From positions 248,001 to 312,000 of the forward strand of contig CAWFQE010000007.1 of the NCBI GenBank assembly GCA_963817885.1: a stretch of DNA of 64,000 nt. The letters run 5' to 3'. How positions within the stretch are numbered: position 1 is the stretch's first letter; every line of letters starts with the position of its first letter. Position numbers and translations under genes: made by a program. The stretch is from CAVOHU01 sp963817885 (GTDB lineage Bacteria; Acidobacteriota; Vicinamibacteria; Vicinamibacterales; JAKQTR01). Positions 1 through 10,414 of the stretch are shown piece by piece. Under the pieces are notes generated by a model. The model did no database searches and was not told the DNA's origin. It saw only the letters and a list, made by a program, of their open reading frames with translations.

Positions 1-618
1 GCTGCGCCGAAGTTCGCGCGGGCGCTGGAGCAGGGGCTGGCAGAACTCGCGATGGAGCATACGCGACTCGAGGTGCGATTCTCCGACGGGCGCCCGGAGT
101 CCGAGCGCCGGACTGCGCGAGGCATTGACGTCGCCGAATTCTACGTCTCGCCCAACCCGGGGGAGGAACTGCGTCCGCTGGCGCGCATCGTCTCCGGCGG
201 CGAGCTCTCCCGCCTCATGCTGGGCCTGAAGACGCTCGCCTCGACCGATGCGCCGGGCAAAACGCTGATCTTCGACGAAGTGGACGCCGGCATCGGCGGC
301 AGGGTGGCGGACGTCGTCGGGCGCCGGCTGCAGGGCCTGGGACGGGACTTCCAGGTGCTCTGCATCACGCATCTGCCTCACATCGCCGCATGCGCGCTCA
401 CGCATTACCGGGTCTCGAAGTCGGTCAGGAAGGACCGCACCCTTACTTCGGTGGAGCGGCTCGATGGCGACGCCCGCGTCGAGGAAGTGGCGCGGATGAT
501 GGCCGGGTCGATCGTCACAGACGGCACGCTGGCCAGCGCCCGGGAGATGATTGAATCGAAACAGCCGGAAGGCGAACGAAAAGCAAAAGGCGAAAGCGAA
601 AGACGAAAGCATAAGTAG
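1..618 (+). CDS. recN: DNA repair protein RecN (3' end)
   Basis: C-terminal 205 residues of RecN, an SMC-like ATPase of double-strand break repair. The frame is open to the left window edge, so the N-terminal Walker A half and most of the coiled coil lie outside. Visible are the ABC signature (SGGELSRL), Walker B (TLIFDEVDAGIGG) and the following ITHLPHIAA segment, in the order expected for the RecN C-terminal head. The final residues are Lys/Glu-rich. miaB begins 43 nt downstream on the same strand, so the two may be cotranscribed. The family is clear; only completeness is limited. Confidence 0.95.
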   Translation, partial: AAPKFARALEQGLAELAMEHTRLEVRFSDGRPESERRTARGIDVAEFYVSPNPGEELRPLARIVSGGELSRLMLGLKTLASTDAPGKTLIFDEVDAGIGGRVADVVGRRLQGLGRDFQVLCITHLPHIAACALTHYRVSKSVRKDRTLTSVERLDGDARVEEVARMMAGSIVTDGTLASAREMIESKQPEGERKAKGESERRKHK

Positions 619-661
619 GGAAGTCGCGGGGCCGCGAGGCGCCCGACTCCCGAGAGGATCG

Positions 662-1993
662 ATGGGACGGAAATACCTGATCGAGACGTTCGGTTGCCAG
701 ATGAACGTCCACGACTCGGAGCGGATGGCGGGGTTGCTCGAGGCAGCGGGCTACGAGCCCACCACCGAAGCGCTCGACGCGGACCTGGTGGTGCTCAACA
801 CCTGCTCGGTCCGGGAGCGCGCCGAGGACAAGGTGTTCAGCCGCGTCGGTGAACTCAAGGCGGACGCCACGGCGGCCGGCCGGGACCCGATCGTGGCCGT
901 CACCGGTTGCCTCGCTCAACAGGAGGGCGCGGGCCTGTTCCGTCGCTCCTCGTTCATCGACGTGGTGGTCGGGACGCAGGCCGAGAAACGGCTGCCGGGA
1001 CTGGTCGCCGACGCCGTTCGCGATCGCACCCGGCAGCTGGACCTCAACCCCTACGACGACGTGTCGTTTCCGCTGGGCCTGGCGCGGCGACAGGATCCGG
1101 TCCGGGCGTATGTCACGATCATCGAAGGCTGCAACGACCACTGCGCGTTCTGTGTCGTTCCGCGCACGCGTGGCCACGAGCGGATGCGCCCCAAGGCCGC
1201 CATCCTGGCCGAGGTCGAAGAAGCCGCCGCCTCGGGCCGGAGGGAAATTCACCTCCTCGGGCAGATCGTCAATCACTACCAGGCTCCTGACGATCCCGGC
1301 TGCGATTTCGCGGGTCTGCTGGAGCAGGTGGACCAGGTGCCCGGCGTCGAGCGGATTCGATTCGCGAGCCCGCATCCGCGCCACGTGACCCCTCGCCTCA
1401 TCGAAGCGCTGCGAACGCTGCCGCACGTCTGCAAGCACCTGCACCTGCCGGTGCAGTCGGGCTCGACGCGCGTGCTCCAGGCCATGCGCCGGCGCCACAC
1501 GCGCGAAGAGTATCTCGACCTGGTCGCCAGACTTCGGGACAGGGTGGCGGGCGTGCACTTATCGACCGACATGATCGTTGGATTCCCGGGTGAATCCGAC
1601 GCGGACTTCGAGGACACCCTGTCGCTGACAGCCGCCGTGGGTTTCCACAGCATGTTTTCGTTCAAGTATTCCGAGCGGCCCAACACGCTGGCGGCCCTGC
1701 GCATGCCGGACGACGTCGCGGAGGATCTGAAGACCGAGCGGCTGACGGCGCTGCAGGAATGCCAGCGGGGGATTCAGACCCGCCTTCACCACTCGGCGGT
1801 CGGAACCCGGGTCGAGGTCCTGGTGGATGGCGTGAGCCGGCGGCACACCACCGACCTGACCGGGCGCACAAGCGGCAACACGGTTGTGAACTTCCCGGGC
1901 TCGGAAGCGCTGCTGGGCCAGATCGTGGCCGTCGACATCGTTCGTGCCGGGACGAACAGTCTCCAGGGAGTGCTCACAAGCCCTCCAGCTTGA
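662..1993 (+). CDS. miaB: tRNA-2-methylthio-N6-dimethylallyladenosine synthase MiaB
   Basis: Radical SAM methylthiotransferase that adds the 2-methylthio group to i6A37 of tRNAs. The 443-residue product has the usual length. The N-terminal UPF0004 domain carries the three cluster cysteines (Cys12, Cys48, Cys83) and the radical SAM motif CNDHCAFC supplies Cys157/161/164. A C-terminal TRAM-like region follows. The frame is open upstream into recN, but the ATG at 662 begins directly with the conserved MGRKYLIETFGCQMN and has GAGAGG just upstream. The usual LLGQNVNSY motif reads LLGQIVNHY, a small deviation. Confidence 0.96.
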   Translation: MGRKYLIETFGCQMNVHDSERMAGLLEAAGYEPTTEALDADLVVLNTCSVRERAEDKVFSRVGELKADATAAGRDPIVAVTGCLAQQEGAGLFRRSSFIDVVVGTQAEKRLPGLVADAVRDRTRQLDLNPYDDVSFPLGLARRQDPVRAYVTIIEGCNDHCAFCVVPRTRGHERMRPKAAILAEVEEAAASGRREIHLLGQIVNHYQAPDDPGCDFAGLLEQVDQVPGVERIRFASPHPRHVTPRLIEALRTLPHVCKHLHLPVQSGSTRVLQAMRRRHTREEYLDLVARLRDRVAGVHLSTDMIVGFPGESDADFEDTLSLTAAVGFHSMFSFKYSERPNTLAALRMPDDVAEDLKTERLTALQECQRGIQTRLHHSAVGTRVEVLVDGVSRRHTTDLTGRTSGNTVVNFPGSEALLGQIVAVDIVRAGTNSLQGVLTSPPA

Positions 1994-2072
1994 CAGCAGG
2001 AGAGGCGGGTCCTACGTTGTGGACAGACGCGGGTGTTGCGCACACGAGACGTGGCCACCCCAAGGAGTCGCG

Positions 2073-2558
2073 ATGCAGATCGAGATGGTGATCAAGGGAC
2101 TGATGGTGGACCCGGTGACGAACATGCCCATCATCATCCTGCGTGACAAGGACGGCGAGCGGGTGTTGCCCATCTGGGTGGGGATCTTCGAGGCCAATGC
2201 GATCGCGCTCCAGATTGAAAACATCACCACGCCGCGTCCGATGACGCACGATCTCCTGCGCAACGTCATCCAGGATCTGCACGGGGCGGTGCAGAAGATC
2301 GTCGTCTCGGACCTGAAGGAAAACACCTTCTACGCGCTCATCTACATGAGGGTGAACGGAGAGTCGATGGCGGTCGACGCGCGGCCGAGCGACGCGATCG
2401 CCCTGGCGCTCCGCACGCAGGCCCCGATCTTTGTCGAGGATCACGTCATCGACAACGCCAAGACGGTCGACTTCGCGCCGGAAAAGAACGACTCCGAGCG
2501 CCTGCAGAAGTGGCTCGAGAGCCTCGATCCCGAGGAGCTCGGCAAGTACAAAATGTAG
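2073..2558 (+). CDS. Bifunctional nuclease family protein (DUF151)
   Basis: 161-residue protein of the DUF151/BFN family, small single-domain proteins associated with DNase/RNase activity in the few members studied. Recognisable are the N-terminal VDPVTNMPIIIL and VLPIWVGIFEA segments and the RPSDAIALALR motif. The ATG at 2073 was chosen because AAGGAG lies at 2062-2067, five bases upstream, and the family's N-terminus begins here. The frame is open further upstream, but that part has no family character. It sits between miaB and parA; the in vivo role is not evident. Confidence 0.9.
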   Translation: MQIEMVIKGLMVDPVTNMPIIILRDKDGERVLPIWVGIFEANAIALQIENITTPRPMTHDLLRNVIQDLHGAVQKIVVSDLKENTFYALIYMRVNGESMAVDARPSDAIALALRTQAPIFVEDHVIDNAKTVDFAPEKNDSERLQKWLESLDPEELGKYKM

Positions 2559-2587
2559 GCGGCGCGCCTTACCGAAGGCGCGATGCC

Positions 2588-2617
2588 TTGACACCCCTTC
2601 GACCTGCCGCCTAGAAT
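2588..2617 (+). promoter_or_regulatory. Predicted sigma-70-type promoter of parA
   Basis: TTGACA (2588-2593) and TAGAAT (2612-2617) are separated by 18 bp. The first hexamer is consensus and the second matches TATAAT at 5 of 6 positions. The expected start of transcription is near 2624, about 30 nt before the parA ATG at 2655. It lies in the only gap between the DUF151 gene and parA. Position and quality make it the most convincing housekeeping promoter in the window. Confidence 0.65.
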
Positions 2618-2654
2618 GGCCCGGCCTGCGTCTGAAAGCCAGGTCGGACCCTCA

Positions 2655-3402
2655 ATGATCGTTGCCATCGCCAATCAGAAAGGCGGCGTCGGAAAAACGA
2701 CGACCGCGATCAACCTTGCCGCCGCGCTGGCGCTTCGAGGCAAGCGCGCGCTGCTCATCGATCTGGATCCCCAGGCCAACAGCACGATGTCGTTCGTGGA
2801 CGTCCGGGAGATCACCCGGAACCTCTACGACGCGATGATCGACGACGAGTGCACGATCGCGGACATCGTCGTGCCGACCAGCGTCACGAACCTGTCGCTG
2901 GTGCCGTCGCGGATTTCGCTGGCCAAGCTCGAAGCCAAGCTGGTCGGTGAGCTCGACTCGCACTTCCGGCTGAAGGACCGTCTGGCTCCGGTGCTCGAGT
3001 CGTACGATCACATCGTGATCGACTGTCCGCCGACGCTGGGGCTGCTGACCGTGAATGCGCTGGTCGCCTCGACGCACATTCTGGTGCCGATCCAGGCGTC
3101 GTACTTCGCGCTCGAGGGCACCGACGACCTGCTCGAAACCATCGAGAAGGTCCGGGCGCGGGCCAACCCCGATCTCCGGCTGCTGGGCGTCCTGATTACG
3201 ATGCACGATCGCCGCACGTCGATTGCCCGCGACATCCGGGCGCAGATTCAACGCGTGTTCGCCGACAAGGTGTTCAGCACCGTCATCACCAAGAGCGTGC
3301 GGCTCGAGGAGAGCCCGGCCTACAAGGAGTCCATCTTCACCTTCGCGCCCGACTCATCCGGTGCGACCGAATACTACCGTCTGTGCGAGGAGGTCATCGA
3401 TC

Positions 3403-3410
<8 letters not shown>
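2655..3410 (+). CDS. parA: Chromosome-partitioning ATPase ParA
   Basis: 251-residue ParA/Soj/MinD-type ATPase that works with ParB to segregate the chromosome. It has the deviant Walker A KGGVGKTT at residues 9-16, with the signature lysine, the A' motif LLIDLDPQAN and Walker B-like IVIDCPPTLG. The ATG at 2655 gives the usual start MIVAIANQKGG; an ATG 13 codons upstream at 2616 overlaps the predicted -10 element and is unlikely. The stop overlaps the parB GTG by 8 nt, so the pair is translationally coupled. The length is normal for short chromosomal ParAs without an N-terminal HTH. Confidence 0.95.
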
Positions 3411-4224
<814 letters not shown>

Positions 4225-5185
4225 GCAGCGCGTCGTCCGGGACGGCTGCCTGAGGCCGGCGTCGTGGCGTTCCCAAGAGGCGGCGCAGCCGTGCTGGAAC
4301 AGCGGCCGGCGAGTCCGGACGCGTTCGACGCGGCGCCCTGGTAAGACCGCTTCGTAGGAGCGTTCCGATGCGAGAGGACGCCACGAACGGAAAGCACAGA
4401 GCCGGACGTCTCCGACTGGATGCACGTCAATCGGATGGTGGCGACTGGAACCGCAACGGCCGAACGCACACGACCGCGAACGCGCCAGCCGGAGACCGCT
4501 GGGCGGAGTCCCGCCAACCCGAGGGCGCCGCGCGAATTGCCAAAGAGCGGGTTCGTCCGAGGCCTGGCCTGAGCCGGGACGTGATGAGGTGCAGGAACGG
4601 GCGGGGCGACATCGCCTGCCAGTTGCGGCGCCAAACCGCTCTGCGTCGGATGCGAGATGTCGGGAGTGGGGCCGACCGGAGCGGGTCGCTCGAGAGTGGG
4701 ATTGAAGTGGCGGGTGCGGGGAGGTCGATGTCGATGCGGCTCGCGGAATCAGGGTTTCGGGGCCGTCCTGGGCGTTGAGGTTAACATAACATACATTATC
4801 AGACCCATTAGGTATTCGGCCACTTCAACCCCTGTGCATGGTCTGTGCACACCGGGCCTCTTCGAACTCCGGCGTTCGCCCTAGCCCGGCCCCACCGCCG
4901 GGCCGCTTCGCTCCCGCCCCATCCGTCGGTCGTTTCCGCCGGCCCTTTTTGAGCGCTGGAACCCGGAGCCCCCGACGCGTCCGCCCGACCGTCACAGTCC
5001 GCAGAACCGCCGGCGCCCCCGTCGCACGAGCGTCACTTCCGATTGCAGTTTCTGGAAGCCGGGGGTTCCGGCCGCTTCCACTTTCTGCCGGCCGCCCCCT
5101 TGGCCAGGCGTCGTCGCCTCCGGGTTGCGCGATGCGGCCCCGGTGTTCGAGGCTGCAAGCCTGGTGTGGTATCGTCGGGGTGCTC
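4225..5185 (+). other. Gene-free 961-bp interval between parB and lptFG
   Basis: No open frame here shows recognisable protein character. The frames present are arginine-, glycine- and proline-rich shadows of high G+C DNA. A conspicuous A+T-rich patch at 4781-4816 carries short repeated ACATA units inside otherwise G+C-rich sequence, with TTGAGG at 4775 and TATCAG at 4797 (16-bp spacing) as a weak promoter-like pair. The lptFG promoter should lie in the last 100 bases, but nothing decisive was found. An undetected RNA gene or segregation site cannot be excluded. Confidence 0.5.
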
Positions 5186-7547
5186 ATGCTCAGGACGATC
5201 GATCGCTACATCATCAGGGCGCTCATCACGCCGTTCCTCATCTCGCTTTTGGTCTTCACGTTCATCCTGATCGTTCCCTACCTGATCGAACAGGCCGAGC
5301 AGCTGATCGCCAAGGGGGTGCCGGGCGGCGTCATCCTGCGGATCATGCTGACGCTGGTGCCGCAGGCCCTGGCGATTACGATTCCGATGGCCCTGCTGGT
5401 GAGTCTCCTCATCAGCCTCGGCCGGCTTTCGGGTGACCGGGAATGGGTCGCTCTTCAGGCGTGCGGCGTCAGCATCTTCCGGGTGCTGCGGCCGGTCGGA
5501 CTGGTCGCGGTCCTTGCCTGGGCGGCGACCACGTATGTGATCATCTGGGCGGTTCCGGACGCCAACCAGACGTTCCGCGAAATCACGTACAACATCGTGG
5601 CTGCGCGAACGGAGAGCGAAGTCAAGCCGCGGGTCTTCTTCGAGGACTTCCCCAACTGGGTGCTATACGTGCGAGACGTGCCGAAAGATGGGCACGGCTG
5701 GCTGGACGTGTTCCTGGCCGACACGACCAGGCCGGAGCACCCCACCATCTATCTCGCGAAGTCGGGCCGCATGGTGGTCGACCGCCAGAGCCGGACCGTC
5801 GAGATCGTGCTCGAGGACGGGACCTCGCACGTGACCACGGCCGACTCGCCCGAGGCCTACACGGTCAACCGGTTCAAGAGCATCCGGCTCGCCATGGACC
5901 CCGATCGGGTCTTTCCCAGGGTGGCGCCCGAGCGGGGCGACAACGAGAAGACCATCGCCGAGCTGCAGGCCCTCATCAAGGATTCGAGAAAGCGCGGGGT
6001 CTCGGTGCACAACGCGCAGATGGCGATCCAGAAGCGGTTCTCGATTCCGATCGCGTGCCTGGTGTTTGCGCTGCTCGCGATGGTGCTCGGCCTGACCAAC
6101 CGCAAGGACGGCAAGCTTGCGAGCTTCGTGCTCGGCATCGGCGTCATCTTCGCCTACTACATGATCATGCTGGCGGCCCAGTCCGCGGCCAAGGGGCTCA
6201 TCGTCCCCGGCTGGCTGGCGATGTGGCTGCCGGACATCATCCTGGGCGGCATCGGCATCGCGTTCCTCATCGCACGCGCCGGGTCGACCCACCGGCGCGA
6301 GGCCCTGGTGGCGCGGTTGCGCGCCAGGTTCCAGCGTGCCAGGCCCGAGGCCGAAGGCGGCACGATGGCCGCCCTCACGCCCCGGCGCAAGGCGTCACCG
6401 GTCAGGCTCGTGCTCAGGCTGCCCTACGTGTGGTACCCGCGGGCCAGCCTGCTCGACGCCTACATCGTGCGGACGCATCTGCGCGTGGTCGCCGTCACCT
6501 TCGCGGCCCTGATTTCGCTGTTCTATATCTCCAAGTTCTTCGATCTCTCGGAAAAGCTGCTGAAGGGTTCGGCAACCCCGGCCCTGCTGCTGCAGTACCT
6601 TCTGGTACGAGACGCCGCAATACGTTTATTACTGCATCCCGCTCTCGGTGCTGATCGGGGCGCTGGTGACGATCGGGATCCTGACGAAGAACAGCGAGCT
6701 GATCGTCATGCGCGCCTGCGGAATCAGCCTGTACAGGTCGGCGGTGCCGTTGATCGCCTTCGCGGTCCTGGCAGGCGGATTGATCTTCCTGATCGAAGAG
6801 GACGTGCTGGCCTACGCGAACCAGCGGGCCGACAGCATCAACCACGTGATGCGCGGCGGATCGCCACAGACCTTCAACGTGCTGAACCGCAAGTGGATGG
6901 TCGGCCACAATGGGGAGTTCTACAACTACATCTACTTCGACCCGCGGAGCCGCGAGCTGAACGGCTTCTCGGTGTTTCGATTCGCGCCGAAGGCGTGGCG
7001 CCTGCAGAGCCGGACGTTCTTCCGGACGGTCACCTTCACCGGCCGCACCACCGGCACGGAGAAGTCCGTCGTCTGGGCGGGCCGCTCGGGCTGGACGCGC
7101 GAGTTCGACCGCGCCGTGAACGAGCGAGCGTTCGACCTCATCCCGGCCGGCGAGCTGAAGCTGGAGCCGCCGCAGTTCTTCATGTCGGAGCAGGAAGATG
7201 CCGACCGCATGACCTACGGCCAGTTGCGGCGCTACATCGCCGAGATGCGGGCGAGCGGCTACAACGTGGTGCCCTACGAGGTCGAGCTGTATCGAAAGCT
7301 CTCGTTCCCGTGGGTGACCGTGGTGATGACGTTCATCGCGGTCCCGTTCGCGGTGACGACGGGCCGCCGGGGCGCGCTCTACGGGATTGGGATCGGGATT
7401 GTCATCGCCATCGTCTACTGGACGGCGACCAGCATCTTCGCGGCCATTGGAGAGGGCGGGATCATGACGCCGCTGCTGGCGGCGTGGGCGCCCAACGTGC
7501 TCTTCGGGCTGGGGGCCATCGGCCTGCTGCTCACCGTGCGCACCTGA
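5186..7547 (+). CDS. Fused LptF-LptG lipopolysaccharide export permease (one frameshift)
   Basis: Both membrane subunits of the LptB2FG transporter, which extracts LPS from the inner membrane, are encoded in one frame. LptF occupies about residues 1-385 (YIIRALITPFLIS start, PMALLVSLLISLGRLSGD, C-terminal helices). A basic linker follows, then LptG from about residue 405 (DAYIVRTHLRVV). The frame breaks near 6599-6602: codons before it read LLLQYL, and the +1 frame resumes as WYETPQYVYYCIPLSVL and ITKNSEL-type LptG sequence up to 7547. Removing one base restores about 786 residues. ATG 5186 is used; the open frame upstream to 4838 is non-conserved. A sequencing insertion is the simplest explanation. 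Confidence 0.88.
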
Positions 7548-7551
7548 ACCC

Positions 7552-7569
7552 GGCCGGGACGGCCCGGCC
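7552..7569. terminator. Hairpin between convergent lptFG and the PHP gene
   Basis: GGCCGGG (7552-7558) and CCCGGCC (7563-7569) form a 7-bp stem with a 4-base loop in the 39-bp space between two convergent stop codons. No U-tract follows on either strand, so it is at best a partial or factor-assisted terminator. Confidence 0.4.
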
Positions 7570-7586
7570 TCGCATCGCCGACTCCC

Positions 7587-9329
7587 CTACCGTTCCGCCC
7601 GCAATCCGCTGATCCAGAACGCAGCCGAGAATCCCGGCTTCGCGTTGGTGGTGTCCACCACGAACATCAGCGTGTCGATCCGGTTGCGGGCCGGACGCGG
7701 CGAGCTGGTGTCGCCGACGGCACGCAGGTCGTCGAGCGCGATCGACACCTCGCGGGGATGGGTGTCGAGGTATACCGAGCGCAGCCAGCGATCGCCCGCC
7801 CCTTCGCGCGGCGCACGCAGCTGCACCGACACGCGCAGCGGGCGGTCGGCGCGCGCGGTGAACACGATGCGGCTCGCGCCTCGAAGACCCTCAATCTCGG
7901 GCGTCACGAGCGCGGCGAACGGGCTCTTCCAGGATCCGAGCGTGAAACGGAGGAGGCGCGAGATGGACGCTCCGCTTCCCACGCGTTCGGCGGACGCCTG
8001 CGATGCCTCGTCTTTTTCGATCCGCCACGTCAGCGTCGGCGCGTCCCGGAATGTGACCTGGGCTGTCGGCGGGGGCGACGCCGCCATGGGTGGCGTCTCG
8101 TCCATCCCGACGTAGATCGGGTTCGAGACGATCCAGGGGACAGCCTGCGACGCTCTCCGGCCGGCTACCTGGACCTCCACGCGGAACGTGCCCTTCTGGG
8201 GCGGCGCGTCCTCGGCGCCCTGGCTTGTCCACTCGAGAACGGGACCCTCCGTCGTCATTACGCGCTGGCCGTCGCGTATCAGAGAAATCGCGGAACCCGC
8301 GGGCGCGTCGGATTCCGCACGCAGGGTCACGACGCCGCGAACAGGCAGAACGTCGCCTTCGCGGGCCACTTCGTGGCCGGATCGGCCCTCGAACGAGAGC
8401 CATCCGGGCGTGCGATACCCATCGATGACCGTGTAAAGGTGCCCCCGACGCACCGACGCGAGCAGGCGCGCGGCGTCGGCGGCTGCGTTCCCGGTCAGGC
8501 TGCCGTCCAGCTCGACGCTGAGACTCATGGCGCGGAAGACGGCCTCGTAGGACGGCGCCGGCACGGTCAGGCCGCCTTCATAGGGATCGCTTCCGCCGCC
8601 AATGCCGAATCGTGCGTGGGCATCGGCTGCGGCGATCCCGACAACGCGCCTGGTTCGAGTGAGTGCGTCCCACCGGGCGAGGGTGACGTCCGGCCGGGTG
8701 AACAGCGACGCCACCGTCTCGGGCGGCCTGATCGGGTATTCCGGGATCGCGCGCAGCAGCAATGGCAACGGCTGCGATCTCCACTGGCTGTCGGCATTGA
8801 ACCATTCGATTCCGTCGACGTCCCGTTGCCGGTCGTCCCACCTCAGGCTCTGGCGCGGCGAGTCGGGGTGCGCCGCGATGCCGAATCCCCCGAGCCTTCG
8901 CACATCCTCGACCACGTCCCGCGCCTCGCCCGCCAGCGGATAGGGCGACTGCGTCAGGCCGAGTGCCACATAGTGGCCCGGAGCGGAGCTGATCTCGAGC
9001 GCTTCGATGACCAGCACGTGGCCCTCGTAGTGTGGCGGAGGCTCGGGCCGCGAGCCATCGAGATGATCGGTCAGGATCACGAACTGGAGCCCGGCACGCC
9101 CGGCGGCCGCGGCAATTTCCGCAACGGTCCCGGTACCGTCGGATTCCCTGGAGTGCACGTGGTACACGCCGCGGACGATGACGGGATCGCCGGGAGCCGG
9201 ACGGTGCACGGGCGCAATCGTCGCACGCGGGGGTAGCCCGGAAATCCCCCACACCGCCCAGGCGGCCAGCAGCGCCGTGGTCAGCAGGAGGAGGCGTTTC
9301 AGAAGATGGCCGGAGCCTGCCATCGGCAC
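7587..9329 (-). CDS. PHP-domain metallohydrolase, CehA/McbA family, membrane-anchored
   Basis: 580 residues. An N-terminal hydrophobic helix (about 10-30) anchors or exports it. The PHP domain follows with metal-ligand motifs YHVHSRESDG (from about 56), LTDHLDG, EISS, AAHPDSP and ADAHARFG in canonical order. The C-terminal 250 residues look like beta-sandwich modules. CehA/McbA enzymes are phosphoesterase or carbamate-hydrolase-like; the substrate here is unknown. GTG 9329 is the longest start; ATG 9323, two codons later, is equally possible. It converges on lptFG and lies downstream of xerD on the same strand. Confidence 0.85.
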   Translation of the reverse strand: MPMAGSGHLLKRLLLLTTALLAAWAVWGISGLPPRATIAPVHRPAPGDPVIVRGVYHVHSRESDGTGTVAEIAAAAGRAGLQFVILTDHLDGSRPEPPPHYEGHVLVIEALEISSAPGHYVALGLTQSPYPLAGEARDVVEDVRRLGGFGIAAHPDSPRQSLRWDDRQRDVDGIEWFNADSQWRSQPLPLLLRAIPEYPIRPPETVASLFTRPDVTLARWDALTRTRRVVGIAAADAHARFGIGGGSDPYEGGLTVPAPSYEAVFRAMSLSVELDGSLTGNAAADAARLLASVRRGHLYTVIDGYRTPGWLSFEGRSGHEVAREGDVLPVRGVVTLRAESDAPAGSAISLIRDGQRVMTTEGPVLEWTSQGAEDAPPQKGTFRVEVQVAGRRASQAVPWIVSNPIYVGMDETPPMAASPPPTAQVTFRDAPTLTWRIEKDEASQASAERVGSGASISRLLRFTLGSWKSPFAALVTPEIEGLRGASRIVFTARADRPLRVSVQLRAPREGAGDRWLRSVYLDTHPREVSIALDDLRAVGDTSSPRPARNRIDTLMFVVDTTNAKPGFSAAFWISGLRAER

Positions 9330-9429
9330 GCGCGCATGAGCGTTGGAGGAAAAGACGACAAGGTGGCTCCACCCTACCCCAGCGATTCGGCGACGGTCAA
9401 GCGCGGGCGCGCGGTTGTCGCTCCTGATC

Positions 9430-10326
9430 TCACGCTCGCGGATGGAAGCGATCGTAGAGTGTCCGCATGCGGGAATCCAGGATATGCGTATAGATCTGCG
9501 TGGTCGACAGGTCCGCGTGCCCGAGCATCATCTGGATCGCGCGCAGGTCGGCGCCTCGCTCCAGCAGGTGGGTCGCGAACGAGTGACGGAGGACGTGCGG
9601 GCTCAGATCGCTGCGAAGCCCGGCCTTGCGGCCGTAGCCCTTGAGGATCTTCCAGAATCCGACGCGCGACAGCGGACCGCCTCGGGCGTTGACGAAGAGG
9701 CGCGGCGTGGTCTTCCGCCCGACCATGGCGGCGCGGCCGTCACGCTGGTAGCGCTCGACCCAGGAGGCCGCCTCGTCGCCGATTGGCACGAGGCGCTGCT
9801 TGCCGCCCTTGCCGAGGCAGGTGAGATATCCGGCCGAGAGGTTGACATCGGTCGGGCGCAGGCCGACCAGCTCCGACACGCGCATCCCGGTTGCATACAG
9901 GAGCTCGAGTAGCGCCTTGTCGCGCAATCCCGCCGGCGAGCCCGTGTCGGGCTGCGCCATCAGGAGGTCGACCTCGCCGGTGCTCAGGAATTTCGGCAGC
10001 GACGGCCAGGCGCGCGGCGCGTGCAGATCGTCGGCGGGACTGACTTCGATATGGCCGTTTCTCGCCAGGAACCGGTAGAGCCCCCGCACGCAGGCGACCG
10101 CCCGCGCGGCCGATCGCGGCGACAGGCCGCCCGAAAGCATCTCGCGGACCAGCTCCTCCAGGTCGGTCCGGCCCAGTTCCTTCAGTGATGTTCCCCGCGC
10201 GGCGGCAAAGCCGAGCAGGCGGGACAGGTCACGCGCGTAGCTCTCGACCGAGTTGCCCGCCAGCCGCCGCTCGACTCTCAAGTGGTTCAGATATTCGTCG
10301 ACCACGGAGCCAGACGCGGCGTCCAA
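9430..10326 (-). CDS. xerD: Site-specific tyrosine recombinase XerD/XerC
   Basis: Resolves chromosome dimers at dif. The N-terminal SAM-like domain (VDEYLNHLRVERRL…) is followed by the catalytic domain: first Arg in ATGMRVSEL, Lys in LGKGGKQR, the HVLRHSFATHLL box with His-Arg, LGHADLSTTQIYTH, and the tyrosine in that last motif. The frame runs on to ATG 10416 and beyond, antisense to murQ. A start at 10416 would place the murQ promoter inside the gene, so TTG 10326 (298 residues, the family length) is preferred, with GTG 10305 as alternative. XerD versus XerC cannot be decided here. Confidence 0.88.
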   Translation of the reverse strand: MDAASGSVVDEYLNHLRVERRLAGNSVESYARDLSRLLGFAAARGTSLKELGRTDLEELVREMLSGGLSPRSAARAVACVRGLYRFLARNGHIEVSPADDLHAPRAWPSLPKFLSTGEVDLLMAQPDTGSPAGLRDKALLELLYATGMRVSELVGLRPTDVNLSAGYLTCLGKGGKQRLVPIGDEAASWVERYQRDGRAAMVGRKTTPRLFVNARGGPLSRVGFWKILKGYGRKAGLRSDLSPHVLRHSFATHLLERGADLRAIQMMLGHADLSTTQIYTHILDSRMRTLYDRFHPRA

Positions 10327-10351
10327 ATCACCAGAAGTCCCCGCCGGAGGT

Positions 10352-10380
10352 TTGACAGCCCGTTCGCGCGGCGCTAGTAT
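10352..10380 (+). promoter_or_regulatory. Predicted sigma-70-type promoter of murQ
   Basis: TTGACA (10352-10357), a 17-bp spacer and TAGTAT (10375-10380) form a well-spaced promoter. It lies 35 bases before the murQ ATG, between the divergent xerD and murQ genes. The same TAGTAT hexamer with a 17-bp spacer occurs upstream of the tRNA-Pro gene. Confidence 0.65.
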
Positions 10381-10414
10381 CACCGGTCGCCTATTCGTGG
10401 GAACGGGGTGGGTC

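Noticed and set aside
4368..4778. 136-codon plus-strand frame in the gap after parB
   Set aside because: Arg/Gly-rich shadow composition and no ribosome site; absence of any domain.
4838..5185. N-terminal extension of the lptFG frame
   Set aside because: Pro/Arg-rich and not LptF-like; the family start is the ATG at 5186.
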